A DNA stretch of 64,000 nucleotides from JANMDU01 sp043777675 (GCA_043777675.1 JAYWHR010000055.1:1-64000); one strand, 5' to 3'; shown: positions 25,369 through 34,965, counted from the first letter of the stretch. Translations and numbers: made by a program. The notes: generated by a model not told the origin, from the sequence alone.

Positions 25369-27393
25369 TCACAATCCGAGCTTGCTGCGCCATTGGCTCT
25401 GAACGAAAGCTATCGATTCTTCGATGGTTTGCGCAGAATTGTCCAAAAGCACAGCATCCTGGGCAGCTTGCAAAGGCGCAGTTGAGCGGGATGAATCCCG
25501 CAAATCGCGCGCCTCTAAATCACTGCGAAGGACATCGATTTTAGCAGAAATACCCTTTGAAATCAACTGCTTATAGCGCCTCTCGGCGCGTGTTGCACTG
25601 TTGGCAGTCAGGAAGATTTTGAGCGGCGCAGTGGGGAAAACGACCGTCCCCATATCGCGCCCATCGGCCACCAAGCCTGGCAGGCGGGCAAAGCTATGTT
25701 GCAAAGCGGTAAGCGCGGTGCGAACGGCTGGAAACACCGAGACCTTCGATGCCCCAATACCCATCTCTTCAGTGCGAATCAGCTCAGAGACATCATCTTC
25801 ATTGAGCAACACGGCCTCGCCTTCAAACACCACGGGCAGATGCTCAGCGAGTTTGGCCAATCCCGCTTCGTCATCCCAAGCGATTGACTGCTGCTTGGCT
25901 GCCAGCGCTGTGAGGCGGTAAAGCGCACCTGAATCCAGGTAGTGGAAACCGATTTGCTGCGCCACGCGGCTGGCCAGCGTGCCTTTGCCGGAGGCTGTTG
26001 GCCCATCGATGCAAATCACGGGCACGCTGCGCGGCTTGACCACCGAGAAGAGAGTTTCAAAATAATCTGGGAAGGTCTTGGCCACGCATTTCGGGTCTTC
26101 AATTCGCACTGCGACGCCTGCAGGGTTAAAAGCCGCGAGCGAAAAACACATGGCAACGCGGTGATCGTCGTAAGTGTGGATGCTGGCCGCTTTCCAATCT
26201 GATCGCAAGTCAGTGTGCACAGGTGGCGTGATGCTTAGAAAATCGTGACCTTCTTCAACCACAGCCCCCAATTTACGTAGCTCGGTAGCCATAGCGGCGA
26301 TGCGGTCGGTTTCTTTCACGCGCCAGCTGGCGATATTTCGTAGTGTTGTCGTGCCATCCGCATACAAAGCCATCACGGCAAGTGTCATCGCGGCGTCGGG
26401 GATGTGGTTGCAATCGAGATGAATCGCTTTGAGTGGCCATGCGCCACGGCTGATGTCTAGATGGTTCGCGCCGCTCGTCACAACTGCGCCCATTTGTCGT
26501 GCTGCGTCGATGAAACGGATATCACCCTGGATGGCATACTCACTTAAGCCTTCAATTCGCAGACTTGTGCTATTTCTTATGCCTTTTGTGTCGCTAGCCG
26601 GCATAGATATTGCGCCAAGCGCTATAAAATAGCTAGCAGATGAGGCGTCCGCTTCTACCCAGATTTCACCCGGCGATTGGTAGCTCGAATCTTGAGAAAT
26701 GGTGAATCGCTTCCATTCATCGCGTTTCACAGCAATCCCGAACTTCTCCAGCAAATTCAATGTGATTTCGATGTAAGGCTTGGAAATCAGCTCGCCGATC
26801 ACCTCGATATGAATATCTTGTTTGGCAACTAGGGGCAGCGCAAGCAAAAGCGCTGTGAGGAACTGACTGGAAACATCGCCACGTACCGCAATGGGCGCAT
26901 TCAGCTTCAGACTCGGCCGGCCAATTTTTAATGGCGGAAAGCCTTGGTTGCCGGTGTATTCAATCTGGCAACCAAGCTGACGCAATGCATCCACCAAATC
27001 GCCAATCGGCCGCTCATGCATACGCGGCACGCCAGATAGCGCGTAATCTCCACCGAGCACGGCCAGCGCTGCAGTGAGCGGTCGCATGGCTGTGCCAGCG
27101 TTACCTAAAAACAGTTTCGCGGCATGTTTTGGTGGCAGACCGCCTAAGCCAGTGATCGCCACATCGGTGGACACGCCACCAACCCCACGCTCCACACCAC
27201 AGCCCAATTGTTCAAGTGCCGTGAGCATCACGCGGGTGTCGTCAGAGTCCAGCAAATCATGAATCAACGTCCGCCCCGAGCTGAGCGCAGCCAGAAGCAA
27301 CACACGATTAGAAATACTTTTGGAGCCAGGCAATTGCACAGTACCTGCAGCACTCAGCAAAGGCGGCAGGTCAAGGAATGCCGAGGAAAACAT
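25369..27393 (-). CDS. aroA-cmk: Fused 3-phosphoshikimate 1-carboxyvinyltransferase / cytidylate kinase
   Basis: 674 aa joining two enzymes usually encoded by neighbours. AroA (about 1-445): GSKSISNRVLLLAALSSG near 24-41, GNAGTAMRPLTAAL near 96-109, MHERPIGDLVDALRQLG near 124, and SWRVKETDRIAAMATELRKLG near 355. Cmk (about 455-674): ICIDGPTASGKGTLASRVA with the P-loop, FHYLDSGALYRL, and LVADGRDMGTVVFP. AroA makes EPSP for chorismate; Cmk phosphorylates CMP/dCMP. This fusion is known in Comamonadaceae-type genomes. About residues 252-267 (SYFIALGAISMPASD) are encoded by an antisense copy of the dispersed repeat; SMPASDTKGIRNSTS looks extra against other AroA proteins. Confidence 0.95.
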   Translation of the reverse strand: MFSSAFLDLPPLLSAAGTVQLPGSKSISNRVLLLAALSSGRTLIHDLLDSDDTRVMLTALEQLGCGVERGVGGVSTDVAITGLGGLPPKHAAKLFLGNAGTAMRPLTAALAVLGGDYALSGVPRMHERPIGDLVDALRQLGCQIEYTGNQGFPPLKIGRPSLKLNAPIAVRGDVSSQFLTALLLALPLVAKQDIHIEVIGELISKPYIEITLNLLEKFGIAVKRDEWKRFTISQDSSYQSPGEIWVEADASSASYFIALGAISMPASDTKGIRNSTSLRIEGLSEYAIQGDIRFIDAARQMGAVVTSGANHLDISRGAWPLKAIHLDCNHIPDAAMTLAVMALYADGTTTLRNIASWRVKETDRIAAMATELRKLGAVVEEGHDFLSITPPVHTDLRSDWKAASIHTYDDHRVAMCFSLAAFNPAGVAVRIEDPKCVAKTFPDYFETLFSVVKPRSVPVICIDGPTASGKGTLASRVAQQIGFHYLDSGALYRLTALAAKQQSIAWDDEAGLAKLAEHLPVVFEGEAVLLNEDDVSELIRTEEMGIGASKVSVFPAVRTALTALQHSFARLPGLVADGRDMGTVVFPTAPLKIFLTANSATRAERRYKQLISKGISAKIDVLRSDLEARDLRDSSRSTAPLQAAQDAVLLDNSAQTIEESIAFVQSQWRSKLGL
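26595..26638 (+). repeat. Dispersed 44-bp element, copy 10 (inside aroA-cmk)
   Basis: TAGCCGGCATAGATATTGCG, then AAGCGCTATAAAATAGCTAG. Antisense to the gene; read as SYFIALGAISMPAS. Part of this peptide (SYFIALGAI) matches conserved AroA residues. Confidence 0.85.
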
Positions 27394-27434
27394 GGATTAA
27401 ATCGAAGCTTTTGAGCAATGAATTTGAGAAGCCA

Positions 27435-28304
27435 TCATTTGCGCGTCGTCATCTTCCACTGAGCGCGTGTCAGGCTGGCGCGATCAATCTCATGCTCAAG
27501 CTGATCAGATTGTTCAGCTTGCATCAGGCGCTCCAGCGCATGCAGTGCTTTTTGAAACTGGCGTGATTGCGCCAGCAGCTCTTGGCGATTGGCCATGAGC
27601 ACATCCGTCCAGAGCTTAGAGTCGCTAGCTGCAATCCGTGTGAAATCTCTGAATCCCATGCCAGCAAGAGACAAATACTCTCGGCCATTGGGTTGATCAG
27701 TGATGGCATTCACAACAGCAAACGCAATCAAGTGCGGCAAGTGACTCACTGCAGCGTAAGCCGAATCATGAGCTTCAGGCGACATTTTCAATACTTGGCA
27801 GCCCAACGCTTCCCACAGCGCAGTGGCCTTAGAGAGCTGTGCGGTTTGTGTACGCTCAATCGGCGTGATGATGACTTGCTTGTTGTGATAAAGCGTCACA
27901 TCTGCATGCTCTACACCGGAGAGCTCTTTGCCGGCAATGGGATGCGCAGCCACAAATACGCCCACTTGATCTTTCAACACACGACGCGCGGCATCCACGA
28001 CATTGCGCTTGGTTGAGCCCACATCCATCACCAGCGTGTTCGGCGTAAGAATGTGCTTGATACTTTTGAGCGTGGCTTCAATGGCTGCTACAGGCACTGC
28101 GATCAGCACCAAATCAGAGCCCGAAGCGGCGAGCAGAGCCGAGGGCGCTTCCACATCAATCACACCCATTTGCACGGCGCGCTGCGTGGTGGAAGGCGAT
28201 TTGCTGTAGCCCACTACACGCTTGACCAAGCCTGCTTTTTTCATCGCCAATGCAAATGAGCCGCCCATCAGGCCGCAGCCGATCAATCCGAGTTGGTCAA
28301 ACAT
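27435..28304 (-). CDS. tyrA: Prephenate dehydrogenase
   Basis: 289 aa, NAD(P)-dependent TyrA for tyrosine synthesis. The N-terminal Rossmann motif is LGLIGCGLMGGSFALAM (about 5-21); DVGSTKRNVVDAA near 92-104, AHPIAGKELSGVEHA near 118-132 (active-site His and Gly region) and SHLPHLIAFAVVNAI near 192-206 follow. No chorismate mutase or ACT domain is attached, so it is the monofunctional form. Between pheA (21 bp) and aroA-cmk (41 bp) on the same strand, so very likely one operon; hisC, often next to it, is absent. Confidence 0.94.
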   Translation of the reverse strand: MFDQLGLIGCGLMGGSFALAMKKAGLVKRVVGYSKSPSTTQRAVQMGVIDVEAPSALLAASGSDLVLIAVPVAAIEATLKSIKHILTPNTLVMDVGSTKRNVVDAARRVLKDQVGVFVAAHPIAGKELSGVEHADVTLYHNKQVIITPIERTQTAQLSKATALWEALGCQVLKMSPEAHDSAYAAVSHLPHLIAFAVVNAITDQPNGREYLSLAGMGFRDFTRIAASDSKLWTDVLMANRQELLAQSRQFQKALHALERLMQAEQSDQLEHEIDRASLTRAQWKMTTRK

Positions 28305-28325
28305 CTTTATTCTTCTTTGAGGGGG

Positions 28326-29411
28326 TTAGGCGCTGATCGGGTAGGAGCCAAGTAGCTTGAAATATGCACAAAGCCCTTGCAACTCCGTCAAAGCCTTCGC
28401 CACATGCGGGTCTTGCGAATGGCCTTGCAGATCGATATAAAAATAATACTCCCATTGGCCTGTGCGAGCCGGGCGAGATTCAAAGCGCGTCATCGACACG
28501 CCATGATTCTTCAAAGGCACGAGCAAATCATGCACAGCGCCCGGTTTGTTGGGCACGGAGATGATCAGGCTGGTGCAATCTTTACCACTGGGGCTTGGTT
28601 GGGCAATGGTCTCTGGCAATGCGATGATGCAAAAGCGTGTGCGGTTGTAGGCATCATCTTGAATCGCATGGCTCGCAATGTGCAGACCATAAACGCTCGC
28701 GGCACGCTCGCCGGAAATACCTGCCCATGTGGGATTCAAAGAGGCCAAGCGCGCGCCTTCCGCATTGCTGGACACGGCTTTGCGCTCAGCGTTTGGCAAA
28801 TATTTAGTGATCCATTCTTGGCATTGCGCCAGTGCCTGCGGATGCGCAGCTACGACCTCAATACCTTCAAGCGTTGACGATTGGCGCAGTAAATGATGGC
28901 GTACCAGCAAGCTGATCTCGCCCACGATGCTTGCCGGCGTTTGAAGCATCAAATCCAAGCTGCGCGTGACCGGCCCTTCAGTCGAGTTTTCTACACCTAC
29001 CACACCAAAATGCGCTGATCCCGCAGCCGTGGCGTGAAACACTTGATCAAAATTTGCGCAGTAAATCAACTCGACAGAAGAACCAAAAAATTCTAGCGCT
29101 GCTTGCTCGCAATATGTGCCCGCTGGCCCAAGCACCGCTACGCGCTGAGCTGCTTCCAAGCTGCGGCATGCAGACATCACTTCGCGCCAAATGTGGCCGA
29201 TGTTCTCTGCCTTCAGTGGCCCAGCATTGGCCTCTTGCAACTGGCGAATCACCTGCGCTTCACGCTCTGGCCGATACACAGCCGAGCCCTCCAAGCGCTT
29301 GATCTCGCCGACGTCGCCCGCAAGCTGCGCGCGGCGGTTGAGCGCGTTCAGGAGCTTACGATCTACCGCATCAATCTCGATGCGCAGCTGAGGAAGGGTT
29401 TTCATACTCAT
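28326..29411 (-). CDS. pheA: Bifunctional chorismate mutase / prephenate dehydratase (P-protein)
   Basis: 361 aa. Chorismate mutase domain at about 1-90 (LRIEIDAVDRKLLNALNRRA), prephenate dehydratase at about 92-275 (VAVLGPAGTYCEQAAL; GVVGVENSTEGPVTRSLDLM), and a C-terminal ACT domain from about 285 (TSLIISVPNKPGAVHDLL; the motif SMTRFESRPAR binds Phe for feedback). It converts chorismate to phenylpyruvate. The start is 29411 or the Met two codons on (29405). Upstream toward gyrA there is only a 68-bp gap with a repeat copy; serC, commonly between gyrA and pheA, is missing. Confidence 0.95.
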   Translation of the reverse strand: MSMKTLPQLRIEIDAVDRKLLNALNRRAQLAGDVGEIKRLEGSAVYRPEREAQVIRQLQEANAGPLKAENIGHIWREVMSACRSLEAAQRVAVLGPAGTYCEQAALEFFGSSVELIYCANFDQVFHATAAGSAHFGVVGVENSTEGPVTRSLDLMLQTPASIVGEISLLVRHHLLRQSSTLEGIEVVAAHPQALAQCQEWITKYLPNAERKAVSSNAEGARLASLNPTWAGISGERAASVYGLHIASHAIQDDAYNRTRFCIIALPETIAQPSPSGKDCTSLIISVPNKPGAVHDLLVPLKNHGVSMTRFESRPARTGQWEYYFYIDLQGHSQDPHVAKALTELQGLCAYFKLLGSYPISA

Positions 29412-29420
29412 ATACGGATG

Positions 29421-29463
29421 TAGCCGGCGTATATATTGCGCGGAGTGCTATTAAATCAGGAGT
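29421..29463 (+). repeat. Dispersed 44-bp element, copy 11 (gyrA-pheA junction)
   Basis: TAGCCGGCGTATATATTGCG, then GTGCTATTAAATCAGGAG. Intergenic; fills most of the 68-bp space where serC often lies in relatives. Confidence 0.85.
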
Positions 29464-29479
29464 TGCAACACAGATTGGT

Positions 29480-32176
29480 TTAAACGTCTGAGCTTGGCTC
29501 ATCAGCGCCGCTGTCTTGGCTGGTGTCGCCGCTTGCATTGCCAGCTGCATCGTCCTCATCCACTACCGCATCTATTGCAGCAACATCTATCGCTGCGTCA
29601 TTTTCCACAATGCGCTGCAAACCGCTGAGCTTTGTGCCTTCGTCTAGTGCAATCAGAGTCACGCCCTGGGTTGCCCTGCCAAGCTCCCGAATCTCACTCA
29701 CACGTGTTCTCACAATCACGCCTTTATCCGTGATCATCATGATCTCGTCATCCGCATGCACCAACGTAGCAGCCACGATTTTGCCGTTGCGCTCACTTTG
29801 CTGAATAGCGATCATGCCTTTCGTGCCGCGACCGTGGCGTGTGTATTCTTGAATATTCGTGCGTTTGCCAAAGCCGTTGACAGTCGCAGTGAGCACGCTT
29901 TGCTGCTCGTCTTCCGCCACCAGCAACGCAATCACGTTTTGCCCCTCTTCGAGCATCATGCCACGCACACCGCGCGCTTGCCGGCCCAGTGGGCGCACAT
30001 CGTTTTCATCGAAGCGCACGGCTTTGCCGCCATCGGAGAACAGCATCACATCATGCTTGCCGTCAGTCAGCGCAGCGCCGATCAAATAATCGCCTTCGTC
30101 CAAATCCACAGCGATGATGCCGCCCTTGCGCGGATTGTTAAATGCATCGAGAGCGGTCTTTTTCACGGTGCCTAAATTGGTGGCCATGAAGACGTAATGA
30201 TCGGCTGGGAATTTGCGATTTTCGCCAGTGAGCGCAAGCACCACATTGATCTTCTCGCCGTCTTGCAGCGGAAACATGTTCACAATCGGCCGGCCACGCG
30301 ATCCGCGCGAGCCCGCTGGCACTTCCCACACCTTGAGCCAATACATGCGGCCTCGGTTGGAAAAGCAGAGCAAATAATCATGCGTGTTGGCAATGAAGAG
30401 CTGCTCAATCCAATCGTCTTCTTTGGTTTGCGTGGCTTGTTTGCCGCGCCCGCCGCGCTTTTGTGCGCTGTATTCAGAAAGCGGCTGGCTCTTGATGTAG
30501 CCCGTGTGGCTGAGCGTGACCACCATGTCGGTGGGCGTGATCAAGTCTTCGGTGGACATGTCTTGCGCGTTGTGCTCGATCTCGCTTCTGCGCGCGCCTA
30601 ATTTGGTTTGACCGAATTCATTTTTGATCGCAATCAGCTCCTCAGAGATGATCGCGCCCACGCGCTCGGGCTTGGAGAGAATATCCAGCAAATCATCGAT
30701 GACTGCCATCACTTCTTTGTATTCAGCAACGATCTTGTCTTGCTCAAGACCTGTCAAGCGCTGGAGGCGCATGTTCAAAATTTCGGTGGTTTGCGCCTCA
30801 GACAAGCGATATAAGCCGTCTTTTTGCAAGCCGAACTCAATCTCCAAGCCATTGGGGCGGTAGTCATCCGCGCTGATCACGCTGCCATCCGCTTTCGCAC
30901 GCGTGAGCATCTGCTTGACGATCTGACTGTCCCACGTCTTGCTCATCAGCTCCGCCTTGGCCACCGGCGGTGTCGGCGCATTGCGGATGATTTTGATGAA
31001 CTCATCAATATTGGCCAGAGCCACGGCCAAGCCTTCAAGCAAATGCCCACGATCGCGCGCTTTGCGCAACTCAAACACCGTGCGGCGTGTGATCACCTCG
31101 CGGCGATGCAACAAAAACACGCTGATCAGCGTTTTGAGGTTACACAGCTTCGGCTGGCCATCAATCAGCGCCACCGTGTTCACGCCAAACGTGTCTTGCA
31201 ACTGCGTGAGTTTGTACAAGTTATTCAGCACCACTTCAGGCACTTCACCGCGCTTGAGCTCGATCACCAAGCGCATGCCGGATTTATCCGACTCATCTTG
31301 AATGTGCGCGATGCCTTCAATCTTTTTCTCGTGCACCAATTCAGCAATGCGCTCTTGCAAAGTCTTCTTGTTAACTTGATACGGCAACTCATCAACAATG
31401 ATCGATTGGCGCTGGCCTTTGTCAATGTCTTCAAAGTGCACTTTTGCACGCATCACGACGCGGCCACGCCCGGTGCGGAAAGCTTCTTTCACACCGCTCG
31501 TGCCATAAATAATGCCGCCCGTGGGGAAATCTGGCGCAGGAATGATTTCCATCAGATCTTCAATGCTGGCATCTGGATTTTTCAGCAAATGCAAGCACGC
31601 ATCGATCACTTCATTCAAATTGTGCGGCGGAATATTCGTGGCCATGCCCACAGCAATGCCTGTGGAGCCGTTCACCAACAAATTCGGAAATCTCGCCGGC
31701 AACACCAAAGGCTCTTTTTCGGAGCCATCGTAGTTGGGGCCGAAATCAACCGTTTCTTTATCAATATCCGCTACCAATTCATGTGCAATTTTCGCCAAAC
31801 GGATTTCGGTGTATCGCATCGCAGCTGGGTTGTCGCCGTCCACTGAGCCGAAGTTGCCTTGGCCATCAACCAACATATGGCGCAGCGAGAAAGGCTGTGC
31901 CATGCGAACGATGGTGTCGTAAATTGCGCTATCCCCGTGGGGGTGGTATTTACCCATCACATCACCGACGATGCGTGCGCTCTTGCGATATGGGCGGTTG
32001 TAATCGTTATTTTGCTCATGCATGCCGTAAAGAACGCGGCGATGCACGGGCTTCAAGCCGTCACGTGCGTCAGGCAATGCGCGACCCACAATCACGCTCA
32101 TCGCGTAATCGAGGTAGCTGCGGCGCATTTCCTCTTCTAGGCTGATCGGCAGGGTTTCTTTGGCGAATGGGGTCAT
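29480..32176 (-). CDS. gyrA: DNA gyrase subunit A
   Basis: 898 aa. The start MTPFAKETLPISLEEEM, the quinolone-resistance region HPHGDSAIYDTIVRMAQ with Ser83 and Asp87 unchanged, and catalytic Tyr122 in AMRYTEIRL are present. The C-terminal six-bladed DNA-wrapping domain begins near 540, with the GyrA-box QKRGGRGKQAT. The last about 40 residues are acidic and low complexity (DEDDAAGNASGDTSQD). With GyrB it introduces negative supercoils. It heads the aromatic and rpsA gene run on the minus strand; the 290-bp region to ompA upstream should carry its promoter. Confidence 0.98.
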   Translation of the reverse strand: MTPFAKETLPISLEEEMRRSYLDYAMSVIVGRALPDARDGLKPVHRRVLYGMHEQNNDYNRPYRKSARIVGDVMGKYHPHGDSAIYDTIVRMAQPFSLRHMLVDGQGNFGSVDGDNPAAMRYTEIRLAKIAHELVADIDKETVDFGPNYDGSEKEPLVLPARFPNLLVNGSTGIAVGMATNIPPHNLNEVIDACLHLLKNPDASIEDLMEIIPAPDFPTGGIIYGTSGVKEAFRTGRGRVVMRAKVHFEDIDKGQRQSIIVDELPYQVNKKTLQERIAELVHEKKIEGIAHIQDESDKSGMRLVIELKRGEVPEVVLNNLYKLTQLQDTFGVNTVALIDGQPKLCNLKTLISVFLLHRREVITRRTVFELRKARDRGHLLEGLAVALANIDEFIKIIRNAPTPPVAKAELMSKTWDSQIVKQMLTRAKADGSVISADDYRPNGLEIEFGLQKDGLYRLSEAQTTEILNMRLQRLTGLEQDKIVAEYKEVMAVIDDLLDILSKPERVGAIISEELIAIKNEFGQTKLGARRSEIEHNAQDMSTEDLITPTDMVVTLSHTGYIKSQPLSEYSAQKRGGRGKQATQTKEDDWIEQLFIANTHDYLLCFSNRGRMYWLKVWEVPAGSRGSRGRPIVNMFPLQDGEKINVVLALTGENRKFPADHYVFMATNLGTVKKTALDAFNNPRKGGIIAVDLDEGDYLIGAALTDGKHDVMLFSDGGKAVRFDENDVRPLGRQARGVRGMMLEEGQNVIALLVAEDEQQSVLTATVNGFGKRTNIQEYTRHGRGTKGMIAIQQSERNGKIVAATLVHADDEIMMITDKGVIVRTRVSEIRELGRATQGVTLIALDEGTKLSGLQRIVENDAAIDVAAIDAVVDEDDAAGNASGDTSQDSGADEPSSDV

Positions 32177-32364
32177 GTTGTGCAGCGCTTACAGCTTATA
32201 GAGCGTCTTGAATCGACCAGTTCGTCGTTCAAAGCCAACGATTTTAGCCCGCTTTGACGAGGCTTATATTTATGTATTGACCGCTAGGTGGTGAGAAAAA
32301 GCTCGATGGAGTGTCGCTCAAATGCAACATTTTGCATGCTTGTGCTAATGTAAACCCAGTTGGG

Positions 32365-32393
32365 TTGGACAGCGCTTGCGACTGTGGCACAAT
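32365..32393 (+). promoter_or_regulatory. Sigma-70 promoter of ompA
   Basis: TTGGAC (32365-32370), a 17-bp spacer and CACAAT (32388-32393). The leader to the ATG would be about 67 nt. Typical of a strong, constitutive porin-like gene. Confidence 0.65.
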
Positions 32394-32466
32394 CATTTGA
32401 CGAGTTAAATCTTACCGACTCGCTGGAGCAGCTAGCTTAGCTGTGGTATCAATTTTGAGGATGAAC

Positions 32467-33165
32467 ATGAAAAAACTTAAATTAATCGCCGCGTTGTTCG
32501 CAACCGTCGCTGTTGCTGGCTCTGCTCTGGCTGCCGGCTCTAACGTCGCTTCCGACAACTGGCGTTCTGGCCACGGCAATATGCAATGGAAAAACGGCGA
32601 CGGCACCCTGTGCTGGCGTGATGCCGCTTGGACCCCTGCTACGGCTGCCAAAGGCTGCGATGGCGCGATTGTTGCCCCTGCACCTGCCCCAGCTCCTGTG
32701 GCAGCACCTGCTCCAGCACCTGCGCCAGCTGTTGTTGCGCCTCGCCCAGCACCTGCTCCAGCGCCCGTTGTTGCGCCTCCTCCAGCACCTCCTGCACCTC
32801 CAGCAGCCACGAAAGTGACCTATGCTGCTGACGCTTTCTTTGATGTCAACAAATCTGTTGTCAAACCAGAAGGCAAGGCAAAGATGGATGATCTCGTTTC
32901 GAAGATCAAAGATATCAACCTTGAAGTGATCATTGCTGTGGGTCACACTGACAGCGATGCCAGCGATGCTTACAACCAGAAGCTGTCTGTTGCACGCGCT
33001 GAAGCTGTCAAGGCATATCTCGTGTCCAAAGGCATTGAGAAAAATCGCGTTTACACTGAAGGCAAGGGCGAGAAGCAGCCAGTTGCTGACAACAAGACCA
33101 AAGAAGGCAAGACGAAAAACCGTCGCGTCGAAATCGAAGTGGTCGGTACACGTACTACCAAGTAA
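32467..33165 (+). CDS. ompA: OmpA-family outer-membrane protein
   Basis: 232 aa from ATG 32467, which has GAGG 6 nt upstream. Signal peptide MKKLKLIAALFATVAVAGSALA (cut near 22), then a short domain DNWRSGHGNMQWKNGDGTLC typical of the major OmpA-like protein of Comamonadaceae and Bordetella. A long Ala/Pro linker (about 72-120) would span the periplasm. The C-terminal OmpA domain (about 125-225) binds peptidoglycan: GHTDSDASDAYNQKLSVARA includes the meso-DAP-binding Asp, and NRRVEIEV is the Arg-containing end. It has its own promoter and terminator, so it is monocistronic. Confidence 0.93.
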   Translation: MKKLKLIAALFATVAVAGSALAAGSNVASDNWRSGHGNMQWKNGDGTLCWRDAAWTPATAAKGCDGAIVAPAPAPAPVAAPAPAPAPAVVAPRPAPAPAPVVAPPPAPPAPPAATKVTYAADAFFDVNKSVVKPEGKAKMDDLVSKIKDINLEVIIAVGHTDSDASDAYNQKLSVARAEAVKAYLVSKGIEKNRVYTEGKGEKQPVADNKTKEGKTKNRRVEIEVVGTRTTK

Positions 33166-33182
33166 TTGTTGGTGCCGTCTCG

Positions 33183-33209
33183 AAAAAACCGCCCTCGGGC
33201 GGTTTTTTT
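33183..33209 (+). terminator. Rho-independent terminator of ompA
   Basis: Stem ACCGCCC / GGGCGGT with a short TC loop, preceded by AAAAA and followed by TTTTTT; 18 bp after the ompA stop. Confidence 0.9.
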
Positions 33210-33277
33210 ATGGGCGATTTAACATGCACGGCTCAAGGGTGTATTTTTCAATGTGAGCTGCGCATTAAAATCACATC

Positions 33278-34963
33278 ATGGAATTTGTTAAAAAAGAACT
33301 TTTGATTGCTTTGTCAGTGGAGTTAGAGTCTTTGATGCCGGGAGCAGGGTCAAAGGCGGCGTTTGAATCGCCTAAAGCAGCTGAACACGGCGATTTTGCG
33401 TGTACTGCGGCCATGCAACTGGCTAAAGCACTCAAGAAAAATCCGCGTGAGTTGGCGGGCAGTTTGCGCGAGGCGCTCTTGAGAAATGAGCAATTTATCA
33501 AGTGGGTGAGTGATATCGAGATTGCTGGCCCAGGCTTTATCAATGTGCGTTTAAAGCCTGAAGCCAAGCAAGAAGTCGTGCGCGATGTGCTCTCCCTTGG
33601 AGATGCTTACGGCTATCAGAACAAAACCGGTACGAAGATGATGGTTGAGTTTGTCTCGGCCAACCCGACCGGGCCGCTACACGTCGGCCACGGCAGACAA
33701 GCCGCTTTAGGAGATGCGATTTGCAACCTGTGGGCTACGCAGGGTGAGCAGGTGTATCGCGAGTTTTATTACAACGATGCCGGTGTGCAGATCAACAATT
33801 TGGGCATCTCTACGCAGCTGCGCGCCAAAGGCTTCAAGCCTGGTGATGCCCAGTGGCCTGAATCTGCCTACAACGGGGAGTACATCAACGACATTGCGCA
33901 AGATTTTCTCGCCAAAAAAACCGTACAAGCCGACGACCGAAGCTTTACCGCCAGCGGCGACAAAGACGATGAGGCCAGCATTCGCCAATTCGCAGTGGCT
34001 TACTTAAGACGTGAGCAAGACTTAGATTTACAAGCTTTCGAGGTGAAGTTCGACAACTATTACCTCGAATCGAGCCTGTACACCAGTGGTCGTGTCGAAG
34101 CTACGGTGCAAAAGCTCATTGCCGCCGGCAAGACGTACGAAAAAGATGGCGCACTTTGGCTCAAGAGCACAGACTACGGCGACGACAAAGATCGCGTTAT
34201 GAAAAAGAGCGATGGCTCGTACACCTACTTCGTGCCTGATGTGGCCTACCACCTCGCAAAATGGGAGCGCGGTTACACCCGCGCTGTGAACATTCAAGGC
34301 ACGGATCACCATGGCACGATTGCGCGCGTGCGCGCCGGCTTGCAGGCGGCAGGTGATGGCGTAGCGCAAGGCTTTCCAGACTACGTGCTGCACACGATGG
34401 TGCGCGTCATCAAAGACGGTCAAGAAGTGAAAATTTCCAAGCGAACCGGAGGTTATGTCACGCTGCGCGATCTGATTGATTGGACGAGCAAAGATGCGGT
34501 GCGCTTCTTCTTGCTCTCGCGTAAACCCGATACCGAATACACATTTGATGTGGATCTCGCGGTGAAGAAAAACAATGATAATCCAGTGTATTACGTGCAA
34601 TACGCGCATGCTCGGATTTGCTCCGTGCTTGCTACTTGGCATGACAAAGAAGGCGGCGATACGGCTACTTTGGGCAGCGTGGATCTGAGCCCATTGAGCA
34701 CGCCCGTGGCGCAAAGCCTGATGCTCGCGCTGGCCAAGTATCCTGAGATGCTCAGATGCGCCGCTCGAGATTTCGCGCCACATGACGTGAGCTTCTATCT
34801 GCGCGATCTCGCCGCCGCCTACCACTCCTACTACGATGCCGAGCGCATCTTGGTGGAGGATGCGAGCGTAAAAAAAGCCCGTTTGGCACTTGTAGCCGCC
34901 ACAGCTCAAGTGATTCGCAATGGGTTGGCTGTGCTGGGCGTCAGCGCACCCGCTAAGATGTGA
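33278..34963 (+). CDS. argS: Arginyl-tRNA synthetase
   Basis: 561 aa class I synthetase. The N-terminal Add-1 domain (about 1-110) ends in GPGFINVRL; the HIGH-like motif is HVGHGRQAALGDAI (about 129-142), the KMSKS equivalent is KISKRTGG near 388-395, and the anticodon-binding helical domain ends in LGVSAPAKM, the normal ArgS C-terminus (V-x-x-P-x-x-M). Charges tRNA-Arg. It is followed almost at once by the SPOR gene, which probably shares its mRNA. Confidence 0.97.
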   Translation: MEFVKKELLIALSVELESLMPGAGSKAAFESPKAAEHGDFACTAAMQLAKALKKNPRELAGSLREALLRNEQFIKWVSDIEIAGPGFINVRLKPEAKQEVVRDVLSLGDAYGYQNKTGTKMMVEFVSANPTGPLHVGHGRQAALGDAICNLWATQGEQVYREFYYNDAGVQINNLGISTQLRAKGFKPGDAQWPESAYNGEYINDIAQDFLAKKTVQADDRSFTASGDKDDEASIRQFAVAYLRREQDLDLQAFEVKFDNYYLESSLYTSGRVEATVQKLIAAGKTYEKDGALWLKSTDYGDDKDRVMKKSDGSYTYFVPDVAYHLAKWERGYTRAVNIQGTDHHGTIARVRAGLQAAGDGVAQGFPDYVLHTMVRVIKDGQEVKISKRTGGYVTLRDLIDWTSKDAVRFFLLSRKPDTEYTFDVDLAVKKNNDNPVYYVQYAHARICSVLATWHDKEGGDTATLGSVDLSPLSTPVAQSLMLALAKYPEMLRCAARDFAPHDVSFYLRDLAAAYHSYYDAERILVEDASVKKARLALVAATAQVIRNGLAVLGVSAPAKM

Positions 34964-34965
34964 AC

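Noticed and set aside
31900..31960. Possible quinolone-resistance change in GyrA
   Set aside because: Ser83 and Asp87 are both present, as in susceptible enzymes.
32412..32946. Open frames on the minus strand rich in Gly, Ala, Arg and Cys
   Set aside because: Shadows of the Ala/Pro linker of OmpA; no independent signal.
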